From: Ailanthus altissimus
Taxonomy: Eukaryota; Streptophyta; Magnoliopsida; Sapindales; Simaroubaceae
Direction: 5' to 3'
Assembly (NCBI GenBank): GCA_946807835.1
Contig: OX327696.1
Coordinates: 1,748,501 to 1,812,500, forward strand
Length of the DNA: 64,000 bases
Position numbers and translations under genes: made by a program. Below are positions 32,416 through 44,371 of the stretch, piece after piece (positions within the stretch are counted from its first letter, which is position 1; the number at the start of each line of letters is the position of its first letter). The notes below the pieces were generated by a model, which was given only the letters and a program-made list of their open reading frames with translations, was not told the origin of the DNA and made no database searches.

Positions 32416-35400
32416 TCATGTGAAAGGATCCACTAGACCCGCTTTCCCTTTACAAACTTGAAGCTTCTCATTGGACAATGATTTAGTCATCATATCCGAT
32501 CTATTCTCACTTGTATGTATCTTTTCAAGTTGTAACAGTTTTGATTCTAATACGTCACGTACCTAATGATACCTAACATTAATGTGCTTGGATCTTGAGT
32601 GGAATGTTGGATTCTTTGCCAAATGAATGGCACTCTGATTGTCACAGTAAACCATGCAGCTCTCTTGCTTCACACTCAACTCTTGTAGAAACTTCTTCAT
32701 CCACAAGGTTTCCTTGCAAGCTTCAGTAACTGCAATATACTCAGCCTCTGTGGTAGACAAAGCAACACATTTCTGAAGTCTGGATTGCCATGACACAGCT
32801 CCCCCTGCAAAAGTAATCAGGTATCCTGATGTAGACTTCATAGAATCCATATCTCCTGCCATGTCTGCATCTGTGTACCCATACAACACAGATTTATTAC
32901 CACCAAAACACAAACATGTCTTAGAGGTGCCTCTAAGGTATCTGGAAATCCACTTCACTGCTGTCCAATGCTCTTTGCCAGGATTAGAGAGAAATCGACT
33001 AACAACACCAACTGCATGAGCAATATCTGGCCTAGTACAAACCATAGCATACATCAAACTACCAACAGCTAATACATAAGGCACTGCACCTATTTCTTCC
33101 TTTTCTTTCTCACTTGTAGGACATTGCTTGGAACTAAGCTTGAAGTGACCTGCAAGTGGTGAACTAACTGGTTTTGCCTTACTCATGTTGAATCTTTTAA
33201 GAACCTTTTCAATGTAGTTTTTTTGAGATAACCATAACTTTCCATTTTTCCTGTCACGGGAGATCTTCATGCCAAGGATTTGTTTAGCCTGTCCTAAATC
33301 CTTCATAGCAAATGACTTACCAAGTTCTCTCTTCAATCCTTCAATTTTACTACCATCATGGCCAATAATTAACATATCATCCACATAAAGCAAGAGAATA
33401 ATGAAATCATTATCTGCAAACCTCTTCATAAAAACACAGTAGTCTGATGTAGTTCTGCTGAAACTATGATTTTCCATGAAAGAATCAAATTTCTTGTACC
33501 ACTATCTCGGTGCCTGTTTCAGCCCATACAAACTTTTCTTCAACTTGCACACTAAATCTTCCTTGCCTTTGACTCTGAATCTCTCAGGCTGCTCCATGTA
33601 GATTTCCTCCTCCAAATCACCATGAAGGAAAGCTGTCTTTACATCGAGCTACTCAATCTACAAGTTTAAACTTGCTGCTAAACTAAGGACAACTCGAATA
33701 GAAGACATCTTCACTACAGGAGAAAAAATTTCTTCAAAATCAATTCCTTTCTTCTGACCAAACCCTTTCACAACTAACCTAGCCTTGTACCTTAGTTGTG
33801 AGTTGTTTTCAGTCTTCAGCCTGTAAACCCATTTGTTCTTCAAAGCTCTTTTACCTTTAGGCAGTTTTGCTAACTCATAAGTGTGGTTCTCATGCAAGGA
33901 TTTTATCTCCTCTTGCATAGTTTTAAACCACTCATTCTTGTGCTGGTGAGACATAACTTCCTGGAAGTTTTCAGGTTCTCCCCCGTCTGTAAGCATCACA
34001 TACTTATGTGGTGGATATTTTGAGGAGTGGTGTCGCTCTCTCATAGATCTTCTTAACTGAGGCTCAACAGGTGGATCAAATGATTCTGGAGGTGCTTGCT
34101 CAACCTGTTCTGCTGGACCATCATCATCAACTCTATCATCAAAATCTTCTTGTGCGTCTTCCCCATAATCATCATAAACTACAGGTGGAAGAACTGATCT
34201 GGAAGTATCAGGAATAGGAATTTCATCACATTCTTGAGGCTTCTCATCTTTTTTTACCCCATCAACTATCTGATCTTCAAGAAATGTAACATCTCTACTT
34301 CTGATGATTTTCTGACTCACTGGATCCCATAATCTGTACCCAAAGTCTTCATGTGCATAACCCAAAAAGATACACTCCCTAGCCTTATTGTCAAGCTTCG
34401 ACCTTTCATCTTTTGGAATGTGAACAAATGCCCTGCAACCAAACACTCTTAAATGCTTATATGAAACATCTTTCCCGGTCCAAACTCTTTCAGGTACATC
34501 ATCATCCAAAGGAGCTGAAGGAGAAAGGTTAATTAAATCAACTGCAGTACGCATTACTTCACCCCAAAAGTATTTAGGTAGCTTTGCATCAGAGAGCATA
34601 CACCTGATTCTTTCTTGAATCGTTCTGTTTATTCTCTCTGTCACACCATTTTGCTGAGGAGTTTTTGGCACGGTCTTCTCAAGTCTGATACCATGGGATC
34701 TACAATACTGCTCAAATGGTCCTCTGTACTCACCACCATTGTCTGCCCTTACACATTTCAACTGTCTCCCTGTCCCTCTCTCAACCTTAACATGAAAATC
34801 TTTAAAGACATCAAGTATCTGGTCTTTAGATTTCAGAGCAAAAATCCACACTTTTCTAGAACAATCATCAATAAAAGTTACAAAGTAAAGTGCACCTCCA
34901 CGTGTTCTAGTTTGCATAGTACATACATCAGTGTGTATCAAATCAAGTAAGTTTGCTCTTCTAGATGGATAAAAATTACGAAATACAACTCTATGTGCCT
35001 TTCCTGCTAAACAATGATCACAAGGTTTAAGAGACTTACCTGCGAAGCTGGGCAGAAAATTCTTCTTGACTAGAACTTAAAGCCCTTTCTCACTTATGTG
35101 GCCAAGCCTTTTATGCCACAACTCAATGTCAGATTCTTTTGCTGCTACATTGACATCTTCTTTTATGAGCTTAGCTTCCATAACATAGAGAGTGTTTACC
35201 TTCCTTCCTTTGGCTAGAATTATAGAACCTTTGGTGAGCTTCCATTTACCTTCACCAAAGTAGTTGCAATAATTATCATCATCAAGCTTGCCGGTGGAGA
35301 TCAAATTCAGACGCATTTCTGGAACATGTCTGACATCCTTCAGTAGTAATCTGCTACCAACACTGGACTCTAAGTAAATATCTCTTATGCCCACAATCTT

Positions 35401-36393
35401 GGATGCACCATCATTTCCCATCCTGACATAGCCAAAATCACCACTAGCGTAGGATGTGAAGAAATCACAATTTGAAGTAACATAAAATGAAGCACCCGAA
35501 TCAATTACCCAATCACTTGTATGACATATGAAATTTATGGAGTTTTCATCATAAACAATAGTCATATCCCCATCAGTAACTACTGTATTGCTTACTTGTT
35601 CATTTTTCTGTGATTCACCTCTTTCTATAGCCTGTTCCCTTTTTCATATTCTACACTCTCTCTTTATATGCCCAATTTTGTTGCAATGGTAACACTTAAC
35701 ATTTTTTCGCTGAGACTTGGATCTTCCTCTGTAGTTGTTATTACCAGAACTTCTACTTTGGCTTCTTCCACGTCTTTCATGCTTTTCTGTAACAAGTGTT
35801 TCTGTCTCAGAAGAACTCATACCTGCATTCTTTCTTCTGGCTTCTTCATTTTGCATTCTATCCTTAACCATTTCCACGGTTAGCTTCCCATTTGGCGCTG
35901 AATTATTTACTGACACCACCAATGTCTCCCAACTATCCGGTAAGGAACTAAGCAATAACAATGCTTGTAATTCATCATCTAGTGAAATATTTATAGTTGT
36001 TAACTGGTTCACTAGGCCTTGAAACTCACTGGTGTGCTCAGCTATACTGCGCCCTTCCTTATATTTTAGATTCACAAGCCTCTTCATTAAATTGGCTTTA
36101 TTTTGTGGTGTAGGCTGCTCATAAATGGACTCCAATTTTCTCCACATAACATCAGCCTTGGTCTCTTTTGCCACATGGTGAAATATACTTTGATCTATCC
36201 ATTGCCTAATGGTGCCAACACATTTTCTATATAATTGGATCCACTCTTTATCACTCATTTTCTCGGGTTTTACAGCATCCCCTTCAATGGGTTCATGTAG
36301 GTCTTTTACAAAAAGTAAATCCTCCATTCTGGACTTCCATATAGCATAATTCCATGCCTTCAGTTTAATCATGCATGCAGAATTTTCATCCAT
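32416..36393 (-). pseudogene. Copia-2 gag-pol polyprotein, one frame with six nonsense codons
   Basis: From the ATG at 36393 to the TGA at 32418-32416 the same frame holds for 1325 codons, close to the usual length of Tnt1-type polyproteins. In order: UBN2-type gag, CCHC knuckle CYHCNKIGHIKREC (about 234-247), protease VIDSGAS (Asp about 298), GAG-preintegrase, integrase (HTDV and RADNGGEY), reverse transcriptase YVDD (about 1003-1006) and RNase H (STTEAEYIA). There is no frameshift at all. Premature stops lie at 35646, 35079, 33660, 33651, 33504 and 32565 (first base, minus strand). Three fall in near-invariant contexts where Gln or Trp is expected (IE-*-LDVK, PR-*-WY and YH-*-VRD). The first ATG-encoded residues are MDENSACMIK. 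Confidence 0.93.
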
Positions 36394-36430
36394 TTTAATC
36401 AACACAAATTAAGCACTGCACAACCTGATT

Positions 36431-36443
36431 AGCTCTGATACCA
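36431..36443 (-). other. Copia-2 primer-binding site
   Basis: TGGTATCAGAGCT on the minus strand, three bases from the right LTR, complementary to initiator tRNA-Met. Confidence 0.88.
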
Positions 36444-36446
36444 CTT

Positions 36447-37122
36447 TGTTGGGAAAGATCATAAAATACTACACAGCGGAAACAATTATTTCTCCCACTT
36501 TGTGTTATTAAAATGGGAAATATATCACCAATGTAAGCACAACAATATTACCACAAACATTAACCATCAATCAATCACAATGAACACCAAATTTTACATG
36601 AAAAATTCAATTCGGGAAAAACCATGGGACCGTAGTCCGATATCAACACTTTCACTATGCAATAATAATGGGATTATAACAATATTCTCTCTAGAATCAC
36701 CACTAGAGGCTCACCACAACATCAAGAACATTAATCTTGGCTCAACAACAATAAATCTAACAAATTCTCCTTAAATGTAAATTTGCTAGATAATACTGAA
36801 TCAGAGGCTAAATCGAAAATCAAATCCGATAGAATTGTAGAGCAAGATGTTGGGAACTCACCTTCAAAATTTGAGCAAAATCGGAGCTCAAATTGACATC
36901 CAATCATCAAAGAAAAAACTAAAACTCTAAGTTTTTTTTTTTTTCTCTTTCTCTCTCGTTCTTCTTTGTTTTTTGCTTCTATCTTTCTGGAAATGGCTTC
37001 TCGGCCAAAATCAACAAAACCCAAAATGGTGTACTGTGCACTTATGGCAATTTTTAGTCAACTTCCTTCATAGCTAATTACATAGAAGCCCCTGGATCCA
37101 CATGATGTGGATCCCACCAACA
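36447..37122 (-). repeat. Copia-2 5' LTR (right)
   Basis: 676 bp, paired with 31725-32399. It supplies the promoter for leftward transcription of the element. Confidence 0.94.
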
Positions 37123-37280
37123 TAATTTTTCTTCTTATTGTCAAAGATATTTCCTTTGTTAAACCTAGGTGATTTGAAAAAATGTATTATGAAAAATAAA
37201 GAGAGATGACACTTTGGAAGAGACAGTTGCCCTTATTCTATCATGATTCATGGGGGGTACCTTGTTCTATCATCTAACGC

Positions 37281-37326
37281 AAAAATCACAAAGCTGCCAG
37301 CCCTCATGGCATCTTCCTGGGAATGG
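37281..37326 (+). promoter_or_regulatory. Conserved TNL upstream module before TX-C
   Basis: AAGCTGCC..GGCATCTTCCTGGGAAT corresponds to the modules before TNL-A and TNL-D. The W-box-like AAGTCAA of the others is AAATCAC here. It lies 150 bp before the TIR start codon and 159 bp after the end of copia-2. Confidence 0.5.
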
Positions 37327-37475
37327 GAAGAACTCAATAATTAGAAAATAAATAAATAGAGAAGTTTGATGACAGCAAGTATAAAAGTAATATATTGTTT
37401 TCTTGTTAGTTTAAAACTTAGAAGTTTGGAGCTATCTGCGTCTATTTCAAGCAGTCTCTCACCAATTGAAAAACG

Positions 37476-37968
37476 ATGGCTTCTTCTTCTTCTTCTTCTT
37501 CTACCAATATTGATCCTGAAGTTAAATATTATGTTTTCCTCAGTTTCAGTGGTGAGGATACCCGCGAGAACTTTACCAGCCATCTTTTTTCAGCTTTGTG
37601 CAGAAAAAGGATTGATACTTTTATTGATAATCAACTTGTCAGGGGGGATGAAATTTTGCCATCTCTTTTGAATGCAATTGAAAGATCAATGATTTCAATT
37701 GTCATCTTCTCTTATGGGTATGCTTCTTCTAGATGGTGCCTTGAAGAACTTGTGAAGATCCTTGAATGCAAAGACAAGCATGGACAGATTGTTATACCAG
37801 TTTTCTATCGCATAGATCCATCAAATGTGAGAAACGAAACTGGATTTTTGGGGACGCTTTCTTGATGCTTGAAGAACGTTTTAAGGGGAAGTCAGATGAG
37901 CTGGAAAGATTGAGGATTGCTTTGAGGGATGCAGCTAATCTATCTGGCTTTGACTCTCGTGTCATTAG
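37476..37968 (+). pseudogene. TX-C: orphan TIR exon with one-base deletion
   Basis: It starts MASSSSSSSTN and is a full-length TIR exon ending in a normal phase-2 donor (ATTAG|GTAACT). Frame 1 ends at TGA near 37864. The rest (LEERFKGKSDEL to SGFDSRVIR) continues in the next frame. Comparison with TNL-A and TNL-D places a one-base loss in the T-run near 37844-37848. Two signature residues also differ: YYVFLSFSGEDTR in place of YDVFLSFRGEDTR. The catalytic Glu of WCLEEL (Glu91) is kept. No NB-ARC exon follows on this strand; the next genes are on the minus strand. Either the rest of a TNL was deleted or this was a TIR-only gene. As it stands it could encode a truncated TIR of 129 residues. Confidence 0.88.
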
Positions 37969-38680
37969 GTAACTTGTTCACACTGTTGCGCACAACATCA
38001 CAACAGGAACAATAGTGTTATATGATTTTGAATATAAAATCAGTAACCTTAAATGCCTAATATTTAAAATACATCGAAGTAAATTTTGCTGAATTAAGGA
38101 TATGCTGCATATGGTGAAGAACTTCAGTAAAATTTGTACAAAGAAATTTATACTGAAAGGAAAGGCCGAAAGGGTTCAACTTAACATTGGGGACTGTTGT
38201 TTGAAAATCAGATTACAAATTTATGAGTAATGATAGGCATTTCACCACATAATCTTTACTAGACACGTTACTTTTGAAATATAATTTAAGATAAAAATTT
38301 AAAACATCTAGTATTACTTCAAATTTATTAATTCAGTGCTTTGATTACGTAGTTTAATGTTTAATTAGTTAATCATTTTTTTAAATAAACTTTTTATATT
38401 GTCCATCTCTGCGGTAAGATCTTAAATTTCATGTGAAAAATCAGTTATTAAGGGTTGTAAACTCAGAGGCATCTCTTCATTTACAGGCTGATTTTTTTAC
38501 TGGTGAATTTCATCCATGAGTTCATGGTGGTGAAAGATATTCTCTTGCTGATATTCTTATTTTTTTCAGAATGAAGACCAGCAACATTGTGTAGAGAATT
38601 GGTAAAGAACTTTATTGAATTTTTGTGTACAACATTAAAGATTTATTAGACCAAGAGTGCAATGGACTTGCAACACTATT
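37969..38680. other. Region between TX-C and the 3' end of TNL-D
   Basis: About 700 bp of AT-rich sequence between two tail-to-tail coding ends. No NB-ARC or LRR remnant is visible, so the lost part of TX-C left no trace here. Confidence 0.55.
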
Positions 38681-39241
38681 TCAATTTTCGGGCTGTAGTT
38701 CTTGTTCCTCCTCATCATCAGCAGAGCCGAAACTTCTGCTGGGATCTCCGGATGATTCCCCAAAATCTTGGGCGTATAATAAATGGAACCCACATTTTTT
38801 CACCTTGCAATACTCTATAGGTGTATCTGAACCGTCGGCAAGATAAAATTGAATCAAGGCCTCGTTGCTGAAATCTCCTGAACCATCCTCGTCCAAATCG
38901 TTATACAAACTGAAATTGTACCCCAAAAATACATGATCAGACCCAAAATTACAAGGTCTAGTGATGAAATCACCCCATTCAAACAAAGTGCCGAAAGTCT
39001 CACGCCAATCACCGTCCTTGGTTTTGACTTTGCATTCACAAACAACTCGCAGAATTGGATTGATGCGATCATAGCCTGGAAATGATAGGATAGCGCACAG
39101 AGCGAAGCCCGCAAGTTTATTATTGAACCAACCTGGTGGCAGCTCCAAGGTTAAAGAAGATCCCATGCTTTGGCAGCTGAACCACTCTGGAATTTCACTT
39201 CCAGGGTAACAGATGCAACCTTCGGGTGAGTCAAAATATCT
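38681..39241 (-). CDS. TNL-D exon 5: C-JID post-LRR domain
   Basis: Residues 972-1157. CYPGSEIPEWFSCQ, then the Cys- and Phe-rich core, then an acidic end (SADDEEEQELQPEN). The acceptor is GCTGTACAG. It is shorter than TNL-A at the C terminus by the extra tail. Confidence 0.92.
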   Translation of the reverse strand, partial: RYFDSPEGCICYPGSEIPEWFSCQSMGSSLTLELPPGWFNNKLAGFALCAILSFPGYDRINPILRVVCECKVKTKDGDWRETFGTLFEWGDFITRPCNFGSDHVFLGYNFSLYNDLDEDGSGDFSNEALIQFYLADGSDTPIEYCKVKKCGFHLLYAQDFGESSGDPSRSFGSADDEEEQELQPEN

Positions 39242-42200
39242 CTGTACAGCATAAATAATCACTTTTAGCATTTTCTTGGGAAAATGATAACAATAATAAT
39301 TCTTAGAAAATACAGAGATCATAAATCATGAAATTGACTGAAGAAAAAGACATGGGTTTTTAAACAACAGAGAATCAAGAGCCCATAAATCAGGAAAATT
39401 GAAACAAAGATGTGGGGTGAAAAAAATAATCATTTTCAGCATTTCTTTGGAAAAATAAGCAAAGTGAAGAGATCATAAATTCATTGAAAACAGAGATGTG
39501 GGGTTCAAAGATGAGAAAAATCAAGAAATTGAAACAAATAAATCATGAAACAAGAAATCAAATCAAAGAAAACAGAGAATGGCAATTTCAAGACAGAGTC
39601 TTCACCCTGATACCATGTAAGAAATTTGTTTGACCCAAAAGCTTAAACTTAAAAATATTGAATAAAGACTTACTATAGTATTTTAAAACAATTTTGTAAG
39701 AATAATAATTAATATTTTATAAAAGATAAGAGCTAAAGAAATACCTGATCCTCTTCTTTCCACCAAGTAGTTGCTATAAGCTGAATATTTTCTAGAGCAT
39801 CTTCGACTATTTCCCTGACCTCTTCGATATCCAATTTGAAACAATTCATAAAGTCAAATTCCTGGAGGTCCCTTGACTTGGGTGTGAATAAAATTGATAA
39901 ACCTGACAGTTCTTCCAGCAACGTGCAATGATCTGCTCTAACGCGAGATAGATTGCTTGGAAGCTCTGGTAAGGATTTAAGCCTCTCGCAATGTTTTAGG
40001 CTTAGCAAATCCAACTCAGCTAGTTGTACGATGCTTTCGGGTATTCTTTGAAAATCATTTTTGTCTAGATACAAATTAACAAGCGGGGATAACTGGCCAA
40101 GACTTTCAGGTAACTCCGTGATGCCGCAATCAATTAGACTTAGAGACGTTAGTCCATTCAAGCCAGCTAAAGATAATGAAGGAGGAAATAAGAAACCCAT
40201 CTGCTTATCACCCCTGAATCTCGTGAAAGACAATGTGCTAAGGTTGTTTAAACGCACAATAGATGATGGTACCTCTCTGGCAGCAATTCTATCAGCAAGC
40301 AGCAACTCAAGAGCTTCTAAATCTCCAAGTTCATCTGGCAATCTTTGAAGCTTGGAGCAACCAGAGAGATAAAGATACTTCAGAGATTTCAACTTACCTA
40401 GGCTGCCTGGGAGACTCTCAAGCTTTCTACAGTTACTAAGGTCCAAAGTAGATAGTCTGGAGAGACTCTCGATGGATGAGGGCAGTTCTTTAATTTTAGT
40501 TCCGTTTAAATACAAGTCTTCAACATTACAAGATGAGATCTCCGGAAACTTCTTGATATTTTTGCAGTACCTTAGATTCAAGAAAACAAGCTTATTCAGA
40601 TTTTTAATTGATGAGTGAGTCTCAACCAAACTTTTGCAGCCTTCTAAATACACAGTCTCAATATTTGCGGCCTGTGAGAAGTCTGGGATCCTTGTCAACT
40701 TCTCAGAATACCTTAAATCTACATATTTTAACTTGGCTAGATGCTGCAAAAATGGAGCCAGGAATTTTTTTTTAAAAGAGAAGTCCAACAAAAATAATTA
40801 GCATCTATTATACTTAAAATTTAGAAAAACCATGGTTGTCTCCTTAATTTTTTTTTTTTTTATATATATACCACTTTCTTCTTTGAGTTCTATAAATTTA
40901 TTCATTACCTCATTTTCAAAGTTTTTTGAGATAAAAATGGTACTAAAAAGACTGCTAATTACTCAAAAGGAGGTAATGAATAATTTTTAAAAGCTCAGGA
41001 GAATATGGTATATATGCAAAAAAAAAAAAAAAAAAATTTAAGAAGATAACAATTGTTTTCTCTTGCAGAAAGATTATCACATAGATATTAAGATATTATT
41101 ACCTGGACACCATGCCAAAGTTGTTTAACGTTACTGTGAGGCATTTCAAGTGAAACAAGATTCTCTGGTTGAATTTTTGAAGGCAATGCTTTCAATGGAA
41201 ATGCATGCCAGTGGAAAAACCTCAGTTCGGTTAAATCAGATTTCACGCCTTTAAAATGATGCACCTTGTTTGTGTTGTCTCCACGGGATGAGCTATAGAA
41301 TCTGATGAATCTCAAGTTGTGCATGTTTTCAAAAGTATAAGGATTCAAATTTATCTCTTTGATTTTAGACATATCCAATGAGATGCCTTCAATTGCTTCG
41401 GTTCCCTAATAATCAGTAAGAGAAGTACATAACTTAGCATCAAATTTATTTAATTGTAGCTGATAATTATTATACATAAATAGAAAAAAAAATAATGGTA
41501 TATAATAACAAAAAATTCTAAATCTCGCATAAATAAAATAGAAAAAGGAAAGTTGGAACACTCACCATATTTCTTGTCAAAACTTTATAGATATCTTCAT
41601 GTTCCCACAACCGGGTACGTTTTCCTGGATTGTTAATAGACTCCAACCTCACAATTTCCCTACCCATCTCTTGCAGCAAATCATGCATTATTATCTTATC
41701 GTCTGATATGGTAATAAGGGACTTATCAATAAGAACTCTTATTCCTATCCTCGCTGAGAAGCCACAAGCATCCAAGAATCTCATCACATAATCTCTATCC
41801 TCACCTTTAAAGAAACATGCAATATCTAAAAATATACTTTTTTCTTCACGATCCAAGCCATCAAAACTTACTTTTAGCACGTGTTGGATATCCATATTAG
41901 GCATTCTTTGTAGTTTTTCTATTAGACTTTCCCATTCTTCTACGCTTTTCCCAATTAAAAAACGCCCCAAAACTTGAAGAGCTAATGGAACACCATTAGC
42001 ATATCTCACTACTTCATCTGAAAGATCCTCATAACCTACCTTGGGACCGTTTTGTCTAAAGGTATGTCGACTAAAAAGTTCAAGGGCATTGACATGAATT
42101 AATTTCTTCACTTCGTATACTTCATCCACTCTACAAACTTCAAGCACATGCTTATCTCTGGTTGTTATTATAATTCGACTACCTTGAGCAAACTTAACAC

Positions 42201-44202
42201 CCTTAATTAAAAACTCTATTTGTTCAAAACGAGAGACATCATCAAAAATAATAAGAACCTTCTTACGACTGAGTCTTTTACTTACATAAGTAGAAATGTC
42301 AATCTTCACATTTCCATCCCCTAATAAGTCGGAGAAAAGTTTTTGTCGCAAATGAGTTAATCCACCAGTTTTTTCTGATTCTTCTCTGACATTTTGCATA
42401 AAGCAAGAACCTTCAAAACTATTAGAGATTTTGTCGAAAATAACTTCGGCAATTGTTGTCTTTCCCACACCACCGATGCCCCAAATGCCTAAAGTGTAAA
42501 CTTGCTCTTTCGACTCAGTGCTTAGCAGTGATTCAATTTTTTCAATACTTGATTCTACTCCAACTAATTGGTCTTTATTATCACTTGAAAACAAATCATT
42601 CAGTCTCTTCAACACGTATTTAGTAATTTCCTCCGTAAGTTTAGATTCCGGCCTAACAAACACAAAAACATAAATAAATAAATAAAATAATAGTAAGTTC
42701 GAATGGATCATTGAAAAGAGACGAAAGACTGGGTATAATAATTTTTTTCTTTTATTTATTTACTCTGTGCATCATAAATTTATAGTTTGTTAAATTATCA
42801 TCTTCCTAGCCTTTTTATTTTGTTACTTTGTGGGTCAATCCAAATATGCAAGCTTCTCTTTCAATTAGTTTTATACTCTCCTCTTTGTGCTATAGTTGTA
42901 TTCAGCATATTTGGCGTAGCCTTTACTAATAGAATTTTTCGAATAGAGCTTCTGTACCTTATTCTAAAAAAAAAACTTAAAATTGTTGGTTTTTTCAGCC
43001 ATTAACATTTTAGTAAAACTGAATAATCATCTCTAAAGACAAGTTTTTAAGGTTATATTATAATGGAGATGAGTTAAAATTTGAAAAGAAACAAATAAGG
43101 GAATTATGATAATTGAACTTTAAAAAATTCAAAACATTTTTCATAAAAATGTCAAAAATTTAAGTTTCTCCTGATAGAGGACAAGGGTTGAGCCGAATTC
43201 AAGTGATGAGGGCTAAATTGTGAAGGTTAAGAAGTTAAAGGGCCAAATTTTCTGTCATGAGAGGACCAGAATGATAAATTTAAAAAGTTTACAAAGCAAA
43301 GTAAAAAATATAAAGTTTAGAGGTAAAATTGTAAATAAACACTTATATATTTAAAAATTTGTAGGACTTAAAGAGGCATGGTCCCCTCTACTCTTTTAAG
43401 GCCTAGTTTAGCTGGGTCCTCTACAAGCTTTTCGTTATTCCCAATCAAATGACCAAATAAAACAGAAAGAAGAAAAAAAGAAATTGACTTTGAGCATTAA
43501 GCTCTTTTAATCAATACACAACCTATACCAAATGAATACATATTCTTAATCATGTATGCCATATTTTTGTGCAAAACGTCAATGTTAAAATCTTCTATCA
43601 GATAAATAAGTCAAAAGAGCTTGACTGATAGAATCTATAGACTGCAAAACAAAGAGGATCTAAGAAAAAAGTGTTTACCTGATCACATGGGAAGCAAAGC
43701 CAGAGAGATTGGCCGTTTCCCTCAAAGCAATCCTCCAATTCTGCAGCTTATCTATCCTCTCCTTAAATCTTTCCTCAAGCTTCGAAAATCCGAACCCAAA
43801 TGCCCCAGTCTGATGCCTCACATCTGATGGATCAACTCTGTAAAACACAGGAATCACAATCTGACCATTCTTGTTTTTGCAATCCTGGATCTTTTCAAGT
43901 TCTTCCAGACACCATCTGGAGGAAGCATACCCTTCCGAGAAAATAATAACTGAAATGTTTGATCCCTCAATTGCATCCAAAAGAGACTGAGAAATTTCAT
44001 CTCCTCTCCTAAGCTGGTTGTCAATGAAGGTTTCGATATTTCTTCGACACAAAGCTGAATAAAGATGGCTAGTAAAGTTGTCCCGTGTGTCCTCACCTCT
44101 GAAACTGAGGAACACATCGTACTTTGATTCAAGAATCACGTTGGTGGACGAAGGAGGGGCAGCTGCAGCAGCAGCAGAAGAAGAAGAAGAAGAAGAAGCC
44201 AT
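38681..44202 (-). CDS. TNL-D: complete TIR-NB-ARC-LRR-C-JID immune receptor, five exons
   Basis: The exons are 44202-43679, 42652-41566, 41405-41103, 40743-39745 and 39241-38681. All introns are GT-AG with the same phases as TNL-A (2, 0, 0, 0). Joined, they give 3474 nt and 1157 residues without a stop. All TIR and NB-ARC motifs are intact. TNL-D is a close paralogue of TNL-A, in opposite orientation about 28.5 kb away. Its N terminus carries a poly-Ser/poly-Ala run from trinucleotide repeats. A gypsy element lies 388 bp upstream in divergent orientation and may affect its promoter. Intron 4 contains small direct repeats and a primer-binding-site-like phrase. It is likely a functional NLR; the ligand is unknown. 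Confidence 0.94.
39253..39621. repeat. Direct repeats and an LTR-like phrase in TNL-D intron 4
   Basis: Blocks at about 39253-39350 and 39427-39505 are imperfect direct repeats (ataatca..tt..agcattt.cttgg.aaaat, then agagatcataaat). At 39608-39621 tgataccatgtaag reads on the minus strand as an LTR end followed by TGGTATCAGGG, the form of a tRNA-Met primer-binding site. A decayed LTR element within the intron is possible, but no LTR pair is visible. Confidence 0.4.
39745..40743 (-). CDS. TNL-D exon 4: main LRR array
   Basis: Residues 639-971, about ten to eleven LRRs (IETVYLEGCKSLVETHSSI, VEDLYLNGTKIKELPSSIE, LKYLYLSGCSKLQRLPDE). After the SSIV repeat it has an extra segment (RFRGDKQMGFLFPPSLSLAG) missing from TNL-A, which is a candidate specificity difference. 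The donor is GATCAG|GTATTT. Confidence 0.93.
41103..41405 (-). CDS. TNL-D exon 3: first LRRs
   Basis: Residues 538-638. It opens GTEAIEGISLDMSKIKE and ends LWHGVQ before GTAATA. It is five codons longer than the TNL-A counterpart. Confidence 0.92.
41566..42652 (-). CDS. TNL-D exon 2: NB-ARC domain
   Basis: Residues 175-537. P-loop GIWGIGGVGKTT (about 230-241), kinase-2 VLIIFDDV (about 307-314, with Phe before the Asp pair where most TNLs have Leu), RNBS-B RIIITTRDKHVL, GVPLAL for GLPL, RNBS-D FLDIACFFKGE, MHD (497-499). The acceptor is TTTGTTAG and the donor ATG|GTGAGT. Confidence 0.93.
43679..44202 (-). CDS. TNL-D exon 1: TIR domain
   Basis: Residues 1-174 plus two bases. MASSSSSSS followed by a run of six Ala, PPSS, then KYDVFLSFRGEDTR (28-40). 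WCLEEL at 97-102 holds the conserved catalytic Glu101. It ends GFASHVIR, with GTAAAC as donor. Confidence 0.93.
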
Positions 44203-44371
44203 GAAAGTGAAATTGATGAGAGATCTGGATCAGAAAATTGAGAGGTTGAATGTTGATTGCGTGATAAACTATGAAACTAACACAAACTTGGACAAAGCTT
44301 CTCGGAATCTCTATGGAAATTATATGAAAAACAATGTATAGATTGTACAAGTACTATTGTGATATTCTTTA

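Larger units (their letters stand above)
31720..37127 (-). mobile_element. Copia-2: full-length Ty1/copia retrotransposon, target-site duplication TAATT
   Basis: The element proper is 31725-37122 (5398 bp). TAATT at 31720-31724 is repeated at 37123-37127. It has LTRs of 675 and 676 bp, a minus-strand primer-binding site at 36431-36443, one gag-pol reading frame (36393-32416) and a polypurine tract at 32400-32412. The LTRs differ by about 6% by my count, but unevenly: about 8% in the first 280 bp and about 4% in the rest. It inserted 354 bp upstream of the TX-C start codon. Confidence 0.95.

Noticed and set aside
34615..36022. Plus-strand open frames opposite copia-2 gag-pol
   Set aside because: Antisense shadows of the retrotransposon frame.
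4845..44202. Head-to-head sensor/executor TNL pair
   Set aside because: TNL-A and TNL-D converge and are 28 kb apart; no shared promoter and no integrated decoy domain seen.
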